Shown: positions 12,226 to 24,835, numbered from the stretch's first letter. The stretch is DNA of 64,000 nucleotides from Alnus glutinosa (GCF_958979055.1 NC_084896.1:3782001-3846000), one strand, 5' to 3'. Numbers and translations are program-made. Notes: generated by a model from the sequence alone, not told the origin.

Positions 12226-14055
12226 CAGAATTAGTCTTTTTTACTTTTGTTTTGACAAAAGCAAGAGGACACAAGCTTGCTTTCAAGTCTTTTAAGTTTT
12301 GCATAGGAAGGGTGATTGTGTCACGAGTTTATAGGTAGTATAAGTGGCATGACGCTTGCTTTCAAGTCTTATTTTGTTTGCTACAACTATACATTGTTAC
12401 AATTAGTAGGTAGAGAGCTGACATTTTCAAAACAAAAAGAAGCCAATAGGGTATGTTAACTCTGTTTTTTCTTCTTTTTTTCTGCAAACTCTGTTTTATT
12501 TCAATACTACTCGCACTGCAACTACAAAAATCACTTCAATTTCCAATTTTTCAGTGTCTTTTTCTACACTTTTTTTTCTGTTTGTTTCTAAAGGTCGTTT
12601 AACTCTATGTACAGGCTACTCTTCAGTTTATCTTTTTCTTTACTTAGTTCTTTATTTTGTTCTATTTTAATTGTGTTTATAATATATTTCGTATACATTA
12701 GAACAGAGTATAAAAAAAGAACAAACAATATTATTTTTCATTACATTTTTGTTCGGTCCCCCCAAAAATGAATTCATGGCTCTACCTTGGACTTGGAAAA
12801 AGTACTAGCCACATCTGTATTATCACTCTAAAAAGACAAGTCAAATTGTAATTAGAGCTCCTTATAATCAATTATACAACCTAATTTCACAAGTAAGAAA
12901 TTAATTAATATTAGACTTATTTAGCACTAATGATCACCTTTATATATTACCAACTCAAGATGAGTAATTCATCCACCGATTGTGAGATTAACTCTTTGGG
13001 GTGTCAGATTTTAACACTGTTGCCTTTGTATATGATCCCCTTGATTTTTACATGCCCTAATCTTTTCACGTCTTATCATTTTTGTTAGCTCCTTATAGTT
13101 CAAAGATAATCGCAATCCTCTCCCATATCATATCTTTCTTTTTTAAGTTAAGGGATTCAGATTTTCACTACCCACATAATATATACATAGGGGGTTATAC
13201 TATGTGCATTCATATTCTCATTAATTTATTGTCTGAATTGTTAATAATTTGGACAATTTTTCTAAAGGATCCACATGTCTATAAGATAGACTGATAACTC
13301 AAAATTTAGTTGGACAAATAAACTATATTTTAACTTTCTAACATTTACTACTTAAATTACTAATCTCCTGAAAAACAAATTTGTTAAAAATATGTATCCA
13401 TGATATTCTTCGGATTTAGCTTAAAAGTGGCTAGTCGGTGGAGAAGTGGTAACATAGGTGAAGGCAAGTACGAAGAAATTTTGATGTAATTATGTGGTTC
13501 CCTCTATATAGGTGAAGGCAAGTACGAAGAAATTTATTATTTAAAAATAGAGTTTAAAATAGTGATAAAAAAAAAATTAAATAGCAAAACCTAATACACT
13601 TATCTCACTCTTAGACCTAATAAAGAAAATAATTCTTCTTTCAAAGAATTCTCTAATCCGAACACATAAAAAAGAGAATGAGTAAAAAAACACACACACA
13701 CCCATATATCTTAAAGATATATTATTTGCACAATTCTTACACAATAATTGCACAATAATATTGATGTATCTAATATTTTTTTAAAAAAAATAAAAATGTG
13801 TTTTGCAATTGTTGTTCAACTAACTTATCTCAATATCTTATTGTGCAGTAGCTCAAACTTTCTATTTTTTGTTTTTTTTTTTTTCTCTCTATTTTTCCTT
13901 CTTCTTAGAACATCTCTAATAAGAGAAGTTAAAATAACTATTGAAAAGGTACAAATATCTACTTTAACTATTCATTTTTCTAAACACACTCTAACAGTTC
14001 ACTCTCTATTTTCTTTAAATATTGTTTTTTAATATTTTTCTTACTTTTTTTTTCA

Positions 14056-14096
<41 letters not shown>

Positions 14097-14269
14097 TTCT
14101 CCGGACTCTCCCAATCCCACTGTTTTTCACCTGAAAATCGATCGAACTTCGCACTTGGTTTGCCAAAAATCACCCCGGCTGGATTCACGGTGATGACCCA
14201 TCTTCGATCAACTCTTCTAGGTCACGGGTCCTCCAGTTCTCTCCTTTTTTGGCGATCTCCCTCTCTGTC

Positions 14270-14314
<45 letters not shown>

Positions 14315-15402
14315 ACTCTCAATCTCCTTCTTTGATTCCTGTCCATCCCTCCTCGGTCTGTTATTGTTTGCCGTGTTTACATTGAGAAGAGAGATCGATT
14401 GAGGGAGAGGAATAAAATATTAATAAAAAAATGTAAGCAAATGAACAGTAAATAGGTAATATTGCCTATTTATTATTTATGTGTTAAGAAAAATAGCTAA
14501 ATTGGCTATTTTGCTCGAGAAAAAAAAAAAAAAAGTTAATAATAGTCGAATTTAATTTTTTTTTAAATAAATAAGCAAGTATGCTGAAAATGCTATTCTC
14601 GAATCATATTTATACCAAGACGTAAAAAATTAAAAATAGATATTTTAATAAAGGGATATACTGTTACACAATTATTGGCTATTGAGGGGCCGAGGGCAAC
14701 ACTAAAGAAAATGGAACATCTTTCCACGCTGTAAAAATTTGCTGGGGTTTCAGACAACCTTTATTGGGCAGCCCTTTAAAGCGTTGTCCCGTCACCGATA
14801 GTAGAGGAAATGATTACATGTTGAATAATACAAAAAATATTATATTCTACGTAATAATTTATTCGAATTCTCTTAAAAAAAAAAATTATTACATGTTGAA
14901 TAGTACGTAATTAAATTTAGACAAGTAATTATAAAGATTCTAAACATGTAATCATTTCCTACACAATACACTGATACAACACTAGTACAAATATAGTCTA
15001 AACCAAATAAGTTGTAATTATTTTTGCACGGTTTAATTTGTGTTGGATTTGTTGTCAGGAAACTAACCTTATTTTTATTTTTAAGATCATCTACTTTTTC
15101 TTCCTTTCGGAGCAAGAGTAGAAAAAAATCTTCCATTGTAACTATTTTCTTATTCAATTAAAAAAAAAAAGTACTATTATTCAAACCGATGAAGATTCTT
15201 TTGTTAGCAATTGTTTGTAGACTCATGATGTGTGTACACCTATACGGTGGTTGATTATGTATACCAAATTGGGTGATTTCTTATGAGCCATTAATGAAAA
15301 GCCTAAACTCTCTTAAAAAAGAAATGAAGATTCTTAGCAGTAGCAATTTGTGTTTGGGTTAAAGCAATATAAACTGACTATAATTCGACTCAATTGATTA
15401 AA
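12226..15402. repeat. Upstream module of the amidase array, copy 2
   Basis: Partner of 1729-4738. It lacks both the LINE upstream of 1729 and the LINE tail at 2981-3818, so it shows the empty sites of both. It carries its own insertion at 13908-14599, and two smaller ones near 15076-15150 and 15200-15330. A local tandem repeat of about 25 bp (AGGTGAAGGCAAGTACGAAG with a few more bases) occurs at 13455 and 13510. No amidase follows: at 15402 it joins directly to the RNase H module. Confidence 0.75.
13908..14599. mobile_element. MITE of the GCATCTCC family with CT microsatellites
   Basis: Sequence present here but absent at the paralogous position near 4140. Its left end (GAACATCTCTAATAAGAGAA, then TATTGAAAAGGTAC) matches the reverse complement of the right end of the element at 46650-47008, so both belong to one family. 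Long CT runs occur at 14058-14093 and 14273-14310; the reading frame across them is composition, not a gene. The flanks TTCTTAGA and TTCTCGA may be a worn target duplication of 8-9 bp. Confidence 0.6.
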
Positions 15403-15419
15403 CAGGTTAGACCTTTTAA

Positions 15420-17253
15420 CCTTAACGAATTAATTTAATATTGGGTTCGAAATTGCTAAGCTCAATATTACGTGTCGGGTTCGAATTGTGTCGTGTTGAA
15501 GCATGTATATAAGACAATATAGATTTTTCTAAACCCAACTCATTTAATTAAATGAGTTAGATTCTTTAATCTTAACTCATTAATAACTGCCCTCTGCAAT
15601 TATTGCAGTCTTCTTGGTTAAAGCTGCCGGTGGGGTGGACAAAACTCAACTGGGATACTGCAACGGATCAACAAAATGGTCTTATGGGTGTGGGCCTGGT
15701 TGCTTATGATTCCCGGGAACAAGTGCGGGTTTTGTTGTGTCACACTATGGCTTATCTCACGGATCCTACTGTGGCTGAGGCATTTGTGGCTAGGCAAGGT
15801 GTTGTGTTGTGCAACTCTATGGGTTTTAACGCTATCATTTTTTAGAGGGACTCCCAAACGATTGTCCAAGCTCTTTTAGTTGGCAGAGCCCATCCGGGTT
15901 CTTTTGACAGTATTGTTGCGAACACCCGACTGTTGCTGTCGTCTTTCCCTCAGTGGCAAGCCCGGTTTGTTCGTAGAACAGGGAATAAAGCTACTCACCA
16001 ACTAGCTAAAATGGCTGTATAGCAGAAAGTTTCTCATGTTTAGGTAAAGTCTATTCTTAGCTCTATTTCGGATGCTGTTTGTAAGGATCTAGAATCATCT
16101 TTATGATTATTTTATAAAAGTCTAGGTCAACTTAAGAAAAAAAACATCACTAATTTTACATTAAGTACGTGTCAGATTCCTATACCATGTAAAAAATTGA
16201 GGCCTAAAATTTCCCTTTTAATAATTGTACTATGAAACCAATTGATGATATTTATAGATTCCCATTCGAATACATGTGTTCTGATGTTCTCAAAGTAGTG
16301 GTCACGAAAGTGTGGACCAGAGAGGGTGCCAACTGCCAAGGTCCCAACGTCGAAAGAAAGTGAAACATCCTCGCCCGCTATGAACAATTGCTGCGCTGTG
16401 GTTTCACACTTTGTTTCCTTTCCAACGATAGTGGACGAAAAATGATAATATGTTGACAGGTACATTCTCAGAAATGAGTGCTAGTCTCCAAAGATGACAA
16501 GATATACGGCTATGTTTGTTAATTTTATTTTTATTTTTTTTCCTATTTTTATGTTTTGTTTTCAAAATATAAATATCAATAAACAACTTAAAATATAAAA
16601 TACTTAAATTTATTTTTACTATTATCTCACGTCAAAAAATATTTTTTTAAACCCAAAATTAAAAACATCTTTCTTTTCTATTTAGAACTTTTCTTTTCAT
16701 AATAAATTCTCTAAATTTTCCATCCGATTTAATTAAAATTATTATTTATTTTTTTAATCCAAACACAATAAAGTACATAAGAGGTGTGAAAGAGGGAGAG
16801 ATAGAAATAATAAAGAAAGAAATAATGAGAGAGAAAAGCATAAATATGATGCACAATAGGATCTTCACAATTGGAGAAGCACTTAACTCAGAATGATAAT
16901 ATATCAATCAAGCATTATCCTAACATAAAGTACAGTATACATATAGACATTGATGTGACATACATAATTAACAAGCGAACTAGTGAAAAACAAAAAACAT
17001 CATAAGTTCATAACATACTTTTTTATATGGATGTAACTTTGGGTGCTTTCACAGACCAATAGAGACTGTAAACATTTTCCCTAGTAATTGGTGGTATATA
17101 ATATACGTTTGACGAAAGTTGTGAAGTAATAATCATAGACAATTAGGGAATGAGAACGACCTAAACTTTTAATATTAATTGATGTAATTAATCACATAAT
17201 TGTGGCCGGCCACAAGCTGCTTCGAATGTTTGTATCCTTGACATGCAATGTAC

Positions 17254-17284
<31 letters not shown>

Positions 17285-17290
17285 CCCCAA
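15420..17290 (+). repeat. RNase H (LINE tail) module, copy 2, upstream of amidase 3
   Basis: Partner of 8130-9310. The LINE-tail frame 15603-15845 carries the same in-frame TAG before GDSQTIVQALL as the first copy. About 700 bp (roughly 16354-17062) is present only here; it includes a promoter-like block (CCGCTATGAACAATTGC) and an AT-rich stretch at 16500-16780 resembling 61620-61780, which may be a MITE. The last 230 bp are the promoter of amidase 3. Confidence 0.7.
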
Positions 17291-17345
17291 CAGGCAATGA
17301 CTTTGTAATTTTATTGTCTCTTTTTGGATCCGAGCCATGACTTCC

Positions 17346-19496
17346 ATGGCTACCAAGAAGTCACAACTCTCCTTCTCTCTCTTCTAATCCCTGCTCCTGA
17401 TTCTTCTAGCCACATTATCGTTCGGGGTCCAAGCCATCAAGGGCCATGGGTTCTCATCACTCAGAGAAGCCACTGTGCAAGATATCCGCCTCGCTTTCAA
17501 GCAAAACCGGCTGACTTCCAGGAGACTCGTTGAGTTCTACCTTAAACAAATCAGCAGACTGAACCCGTTCCTTAAGGGGGTCTTGGAGGTGAACCCAGAC
17601 GCACTGTTTCAAGCTGATAAAGCTGACCACGAGCGTTATACTCATGCGCCTATCTCACTCTCTCCGTTGCACGGCATCCCCATTTTGCTCAAAGATAACA
17701 TCGCAACCAAGGATAAGCTGAACACCACGGCTGGTTCGTACGCGCTGCTCCGATCAGTTGTGCCAAGGGATTCGGGCGTGGCAACCAAGTTGAGGAAAGC
17801 CGGGGCTATCATATTGGGGAAGGCCAGCTTGAGCGAGTGGTCTCATTTTAGGTCCAGCAATGCACCCAGTGGTTGGAGTGGCAGAGGTGGGCAAGGGCGC
17901 GCAGGTGGGTCTAGAATATTAAGATTAATCTTGAGTTCTTTCGATTCATTGCAAAATTTCAACCAAGACACCTGAATACAAATTAGCGTTTTATACATAT
18001 GATCCGAATTTTTGCCTCAATGCGCAGTCAAAACGGTAAAAATATAAAGCTAATTGGTATCAGAACTTGCAAGAAACTAAGACTCTGATTTGTGAGGTGT
18101 GCAGAGTCCTTATACAATGGGAGATCCTTGTGGGTCTAGTAGTGGATCGGCAATATCAGTAGCGGCAAATATGGCAGCAGTGTCGGTGGGAACCGAGACT
18201 GACGGCTCGATTTTGTGTCCGTCCAGTAGAAACTTGGTGGTGGGCATCAAACCAACGGTCGGTCTTACTAGCCGAGCAGGTGTCATACCAATCACCCCAA
18301 GACAGGACAGTGTGGGGTACGTTATGATCACGTACATAATTTTGTTTTTCACAAAATTCAATCTTCGTCCAAAGTTTTGGAATTGAACTATGTGATGTTT
18401 TTACACCATTTGTGACTTCAATTTTAGGGTACTACGGTTTTTCGTACAAATTATTTACAAACTAACGTGACAATTTATATGATATTTACTACAAATGCAG
18501 GCCCATTTGTAGGACAGTATCGGATGCCGTTTATGTTCTTGATGTCATTGCAGGCATAGACTACAACGACAATGCAACAATTGAAACATCAAGGTACATT
18601 CCAAAAGGGGGCTATGCACAATTTCTTAAGGCTGATGGGCTCCGAGGAAAGAGACTGGGGATAGTGAGATACTTCTACAATTACGGCAATGATACCATTT
18701 TCAGTCGAACTGTTGAGCAACATCTTGACACTTTAAGGTAACCAAACATGCTTAATTCCCGTATACAATGGACGCAGATAGAGACAGGCTCATCAACCAA
18801 ATGTATGTATGTAAGAGAACTCATACAAATACTTCGTGCAAATTTAGGCAACGAGGTGCAGTTTTGGTAGACAATCTGAAAATAGCCAATCTTGCTGAAT
18901 ACTCATCGAGCGGTGAAACTACTGCAATGCTGGCTGAGTTCAAAATATCCTTGAATGCATATTTAAGTCAGCTAGTGTCTTCCCCAATTCGTTCCTTGGC
19001 TGATGCGATTGCCTTCAACAAGAAAAACCCAAAATTGGTGAGTCTATATAATGAGCTTCATGTTCTCTGTATCTTGGCATTGTTGTGTGTATGTCCACTT
19101 GTGATTGACATAACCAAGACTCAATGGTGACCAATGCAGGAGAGGATAGACGACTATGGGCAAGACTTTTTCATACAAGCCCAGGCAACAAATGGGATTG
19201 GAAAGAAAGAGAAGGCTGCGTTGGCAAATTTAGCCAGACTGAGTAGAGATGGTTTCCTCAAGTTGATGAAAAAGGAAAAGCTAGACGCCTTGGTGACTCC
19301 TGATTCTGATGTTTCTCCTATCCTTGCAGTTGGGGGTTTTCCAGGAATAATTGTTCCTGCAGGATTTCACTCTGAGGGGACACCATTCGGCATTTGCTTT
19401 GGAGGAGTAAAAGGTTCGGAGCCAAAACTAATTGAGATTGCATATGGCTTTGAGCAAGCCACAAAGATAAGGAAGCCTCCTAAAATTGAAGTTTAA
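17346..19496 (+). pseudogene. Amidase-signature gene, copy 3 (stop in signal peptide, 4-nt insertion)
   Basis: Exons by homology: 17346-17904, 18105-18316, 18501-18737, 18848-19037, 19140-19496. The codon TCA of the signal peptide in copies 1 and 2 is TAA here (17385-17387), and no in-frame ATG follows in exon 1. At the exon 1 end the sequence reads GGGCGCGCAG where copy 2 has GGGCAG, four extra bases that shift the frame into exon 2. Otherwise exons 2-5 stay open and close to copy 2 (exon 4 lacks one codon: EYSSSGE against EYYSSSSE), with the Lys, cis-Ser and Ser motifs intact. The open downstream exons and two lesions suggest recent inactivation. The original start could also have been 17337, as in copy 2. 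Confidence 0.85.
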
Positions 19497-19629
19497 GGCA
19501 CTGTCTGACTTTTATGAGAAGCTATATGTGTGCTGCAAAAATATGAATAATATTAACCTTACCTTATGTTTATTTTCACCCCTTGAAAATATGAAAAAGA
19601 ATAAATAAATAAAAATAATTAAGCAAGTG

Positions 19630-19663
<34 letters not shown>

Positions 19664-20395
19664 AAGCAAAATCTTAATCAGGAAACAAATAGACCGTTCT
19701 AATTGTATTATACTTGCAAGAACCCAGCACGTGATTAGTGGTCGTTTTCAATTCTCAAGTTATTAATTTTTTTTTTCTTTTTGATTTATAACACAATTTA
19801 TCAAAAATTATGAAGGAAAAATAATAGAGAGAGAGAGATAGGACCTATCCTCCATACTACAAAAGACCATAAGGCTTTGAAAAAGATTGTGAGAATGTGA
19901 TCTAAATTTGTTAATTCTGGCTTGGAGGGGCATGAACCACCCCCCCCTGCGCAAGGGTTTTTTTGTAACAATTTAAAAAAAGTGTCAATGATTAGTTAAG
20001 TTGTAATTAGAGTTTAGTTAGCACTCAATGAATACCTTTATAATTCAGTAATTCAATGTGGACAATTCATTCACTTAATGTGGAATTAACTCTTTGAGAT
20101 GTCACATCTCTTTCACTCTAATTCTTGATATAAGAAACCAATGTAGAAGTTAATTAGTACCTCATGAGCAGCGTTATAATCAATTCAATCAATGAGGGCA
20201 ATTCATTCACCTATGAGGGACTAACTCTTTGGGATATCACAATGTCCTTCACACAAATCAAGGCCTATGTCATGTTATGCTTCACCACCACATAGTGTTA
20301 TTAGTTTACTATGATATCATTTGTAATAACTCAAGTAGTAACAAAGCCACATGAAGATTAGTGGGCCATGACCCCAGCAAAAGTTTTTTTTTTTT

Positions 20396-20469
<74 letters not shown>
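19497..20469. repeat. Downstream module of the amidase array, copy 3, ending in a TA microsatellite
   Basis: Matches the region behind copies 1 and 2. It contains an A run of about 32 (19630-19662), a short C run near 19938-19945, and ends in T18 followed by about 34 AT repeats (20402-20469). Confidence 0.75.
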
Positions 20470-20474
<5 letters not shown>

Positions 20475-21440
20475 GGGGGTTATAATATTTGTATTCAAAT
20501 TCTCAACAATTTATTATTTGAATTATTAGTAATTTTGATAGTTTTTTTATAGGATCTACCTGTCTATAAGATAGACCGACAATTCAAAATTTATTTGGAC
20601 AAATACACTATATTTTAACTTTACTGCTTAAATTACTAATCATATGAAAAACAAAATTGTTAAAAATATGTATCCATGATATTCTTCGGATTTAGCTCAA
20701 AAGTGGCTAGTCGTGGGAGAAGTGGTAACATGGGCGAGAGTTTGGTAACATTGTCTGTGGCTTATCTTTGAAAGCCTGAAGCCTAGATCCCAGGTTATGG
20801 TCCATCCAGAATTGAAAGCTAGCTAAAGATTCGTAAATCAAGTGCAATGGTGGGCTGAGACTTGAGAGTGTACATTGATCTTGACATTAACTTCTTTTTC
20901 TTTTTTTTATTTATTTTTATTATATATATTTACAATTAAGGGCCACTATCAAACAGCACCTTGATTTTAAAAAATATCATAGGTGATACTTGTGTGTATT
21001 TCTCCAACTGAAAATTATAGTCAAACCGAAAATATTTTTACTTAACGAAAAAAACGTTATTTAATTTCCCTAAAATTGTTTTCTTTTATTAGAATCGCAA
21101 ACCATTTTTTTGATGTTAAGCTTTTTTTTTTTCTTGCCTGCATTATCTTTTGCAGTTTATTATCTGTTGTCGCTTGAGGTTGTCAGAATTTGCCGAAGGG
21201 GTTAGCCGGAGTTCACCGTTCGTTTTTGGCCACCATTTCTACGGATCCAAATGTCTAAAAATATTTTCTTTAAATAAAAAAAAAAACAAAACAAAAAATT
21301 ATATCGAATGAAACGATGCCTAACCTATTTTTGCGGGCGACCAAAACTCAAATCGAGTTTCTTGAGGGGCCATTTTATAAGAAAATATTAACTTTGTTTA
21401 AAACTTCAAACTAAAGACTTCATAAAAGAAATTCTAGGCG
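20470..21440. other. Spacer between amidase copies 3 and 4
   Basis: No gene seen. 20470-20720 matches 13185-13450 of the upstream module (for example AAGTGGCTAGTCG and GAAGTGGTAACATGG), so a third partial copy of that module stood here. 20950-21310 reads like an old foldback element similar to those at 37540-37870 and 48370-48960 (AAACCGAAAATATTTTTAC, TGCCGAAGGGGTTAGCCGGA). Confidence 0.55.
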
Positions 21441-21446
21441 TGGCTC

Positions 21447-21524
21447 TCCGAGATTGGATCCTCTCCATTTCATTTGAAATGGAGGGGATCCATTTATAAC
21501 TAAATGGAGAGGATCCTCTCCATT
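21447..21524. repeat. Small foldback with GGATCCTCTCCATTT arms
   Basis: GGATCCTCTCCATTT occurs, then its inverse AAATGGAGGGGATCC, then AAATGGAGAGGATCCTCTCC. The arms match the ends of the small MITE at 29636-29716. It sits immediately where the signal-peptide part of amidase copy 4 is eroded, so an insertion or imperfect excision may have caused that loss (inference). Confidence 0.55.
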
Positions 21525-21590
21525 TCCTGTTCCCTCTCATCCCTGTTCTTGTAGCCACACTAACGTCCGGGACCCAAGCCATCAAGGGCC

Positions 21591-22542
21591 ATGGATTCGT
21601 CGCTCAGAGAAGCCACCGTGCAAGATATCCAGCTCGCTTTCAAGCGAAACCAACTCACCTCCAGGAGGCTCGTTGAGTTCTACCTTAAAGAAATCGAAAG
21701 GCTAAACCCGATCCTTAAGGGGGTCTTAGAGGTGAACCCAGACGCACTGTTCGAAGCTGATAAAGCTGACCGCGAGCGTTATACTCACGCACCTATCTCG
21801 CTCTCTCCGTTGCACGGCATCCCTATTTTGCTCAAAGATAACATTGCAACCAAGGATAAGCTGAACACCACTGCTGGTTCGCACGCACTGCTCGGCTCAG
21901 TTGTGCCACGGGATGCGGGCGTGGTGACCAAGTTGAGGAAAGCCGGGGCTATCATATTGGGGAAGGCCGGCTTGAGCGAGTGGTCTAATTTTAGGTCGAA
22001 CGATGCACCCAGTGGTTGGAGCGGCAGAGGCGGGCAAGGGAAGGTGGGTCTAGAATATTAAGATTAATCTTGCTTGTTTCTATTATTTTAAGAAATTATG
22101 GCTGGGGTCGGGTAAATGATATCATACGTTGGAGTTAATAGAGCAAGAGGGCAGCAATTTCAATCTTTTCAACTTTATTTCATTGCAAAATTTCAAGCAA
22201 GAGACATGCATACAAATAAGAGTTTTATACATATGATCTGAATTTTTGCCTCAATGCAGTCAAAAGAAGCTAGTACATACTTCCTCTAATTCTTTCTGCT
22301 TGAGTTCTTCTCACCTAACACACTCATTGATGAATTTGATCTAGTGCCAATGTGACAGCCTAATCACGTGAATGCTTTGCTGGAAAAATTTGAAGACAAA
22401 GTTTTTTGGTTTGAAGTACAAGAAGTCTAAGATTTATTTTTTTCTTCTAAATTCATGTTTTGTATTTGTATTCATGTGATTGGGATGTATTTGCAAGGGA
22501 GAAGCAACTAAAACCTATTGGAAGAGATGGAAGGGGAAATAG

Positions 22543-22594
<52 letters not shown>

Positions 22595-24335
22595 TGAGAA
22601 GTAGGAAGGTGGCTAAAAGCTAGGCAGTGAGAAAAAGAGAGAAACAATTGGAGGAGAAAGGCGGTAGTTGGGTGGTGATAGGGCGCAATAGTTGCTGCAA
22701 AGAGATCAGGCTGTGTTGTTTGATCAAATTCCTTGTATGCTGGTGATCTCCTTCCCTAAGTGGAGTACCATTTCAATAACACCCCTTTCCATATTTACAA
22801 ATCATCTCAACCTATCAACCAAACTCAGTAGAATCCTATCAGTTTATTACCAAATTCTAGTTGAGGATAGGAATAAAGAGTAAAAATATAAAGCTCGGTA
22901 TCCAAAGTTCCAAGAAACTAAGACTATAATTTGCGAGGTGTGCAGGGTCCTTACACAATGGGAGATCCTTCTGGGTCTAGCAGTGGATCGGCAATATCAG
23001 TAGCGGCAAATATGGTAGCAGTTTCGGTGGGGAGCGAGACTAATGGCTCTATTTTGTCTCCTTCCAGTAGCAACTTGGTGGTGGGCATCAAACCAACGGT
23101 CGGTCTCACTAGCCGAGCAGGTGTCATACCAATCTCCCCAAGACAGGACAGTGTGGGGTATGTTATGATCATGTACATAATTTTGTTTTTCACAAAATTC
23201 AATCTTCGTCCAAAGTTTTGGAATTGAACTATGTGATGTTTTTGCACCATTTGTGACTTCAATTTTAGGGTACTACGATTTTTCCTACAAATTATTTAGA
23301 AACTAACGTGACTTTATGTGATATTTACTACAAATGCAGGCCCATTTGTAGGACAGTATCAGATGCCGTTTATGTTCTTGATGTCATTGCAGGCATAGAC
23401 TACAAAGACAATGCAACAATTGAAACATCAAGGTACATTCCAAAAGGGGGCTATGCACAATTTCTTAAGGCTGATGGGCTCCGAGGAAAAAGACTGGGGA
23501 TAGTGAGAGACTTCTACAATTACGGCAATGATACCATTTTAAATCGAACTGTTGAGCAACATCTCGACACTTTAAGGTAACCAAACATGCTTAATTCCCG
23601 TATGCAATGTACGTAGCTAGAGACAGGCTCATCAACCAAATGTATGTATGTTAGAGAACTCATACAAATACTTCGTGCAAATTTAGGCAACGAGGTGCAG
23701 TTTTGGTAGACAATCTGAAAATAGCCAATCTTGCTGAATACTATTCTTCGAGCAGTGAAAATACTGCATTGCTGGCTGAGTTCAAAATATCCTTGAATGA
23801 ATATCTAAGTGAGCTAGTGTCTTCCCCAATTCGTTCCTTGGCTGATGCGATTGCCTTCAACAAGAAAAACCCAAAATTGGTGAGTCTACGTAATGAGCTT
23901 CATGTTCTCTGTATCTTGGCATTGTTCTGTGTAGGTCCACATGTGATTGACATAACCAAGACTCAATGGTGACCAATGCAGGAGAGGATAGACGACTATG
24001 GGCAAGACCTTTTCATAAAAGCCCAGGCAACAAATGGGATTGGAAAGAAAGAGAAGGCTGCGTTGGAAAATTTAGCCAGACTGACTAGAGATGGTTTCCT
24101 CAAGTTGATGAAAAAGAAAAAGCTAGACGCCTTGGTGACTCCTGATTCTGATGTTTCTACTATCCTTGCAGTTGGGGGTTTTCCGGGAATAATTGTTCCC
24201 TCAGGATTTCACTCTGAGGGGACACCATTCGGCATTTGCTTTGGAGGAGTAAAAGGTTCGGAGCCAAAGCTAATTGAGGTTGCATATGGCTTTGAACAAG
24301 CTACAAAAATAAGGAAGCCTCCTAAAGAAGTTTAA
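21591..24335 (+). CDS. Probable amidase, copy 4, leaderless
   Basis: Exons 21591-22043, 22946-23157, 23340-23576, 23687-23879, 23982-24335; total 482 aa, all junctions GT-AG and in phase. The signal-peptide coding part is damaged (about 8 bp missing near 21563 and no upstream ATG), but a 2-nt difference in the following stretch turns CAT-GG of the sister copies into an in-frame ATG, giving MDSSLREATVQDI. If expressed, the enzyme would lack a signal peptide and stay in the cytosol. Lys and both Ser are kept, but around the nucleophile the motif is GSETNGSILSPSS instead of GTETDGSILCPSS. Exon 1 differs from the sisters at many residues (KEIERLNPI, FEADKADRER) while exons 3-5 are almost identical to copies 1-3. 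Intron 1 is 902 bp with a GA microsatellite. The core promoter of copies 2 and 3 is absent. Expression is uncertain. Confidence 0.7.
22044..22945 (+). other. Enlarged intron 1 of amidase copy 4
   Basis: Intron 1 is about 160-200 bp in copies 1-3 but 902 bp here. The ends keep the family sequence (GTGGGTCTAGAATATTAAG at the donor side, GCGAGGTGTGCAG at the acceptor). The extra middle holds unrelated sequence and a GA run (22547-22592). No coding content is seen. Confidence 0.7.
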
Positions 24336-24400
24336 GGCAGCATCTATTTGTTTGCTGCAAAAATAAGAATAAGATTAACCTTGCCGTATGTATATTTTAA

Positions 24401-24774
24401 GGGAAAAGTCCACGTATCCAGGTCAAATCACTAAATTGACAATGTCTCATCTTAAACTTTCAATTGGGACATTATTTTCCTCAAACTACTAAAAAGTTGT
24501 CAATGTTCTCCCAAAGTCAGCAAAAAGACAAAAATGATATTATAATTTTTTCAATAAGAAAAAATACCCCTATAAATTAAAAAAAAAAAAAGAACAGAAT
24601 ATTAATTTTAAATTTAGAAAAAAAAAAAAAAAAAAAAAAATCCCAAACAAAAAAAAATCTTTTAAAAAAAAATTAAAAAGTTGTAAACTTTTTAAAATTT
24701 TCTTTTAATTTTTTAATTTGGTCACTGGTTTTTATGTATTTCTCTTTTAAATTTTTTTTGTTTTTTTTTTTAAA

Positions 24775-24835
<61 letters not shown>

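Noticed and set aside
14022-14402. 126-codon frame with long Ser-Leu runs
   Set aside because: Translation of CT microsatellites within a MITE insertion.
4817-24335. Amidases as indole-3-acetamide hydrolases (AMI1, auxin synthesis)
   Set aside because: Sequence follows the secreted At4g34880 type, not AMI1; only the general fold is shared, so an auxin role is not supported.
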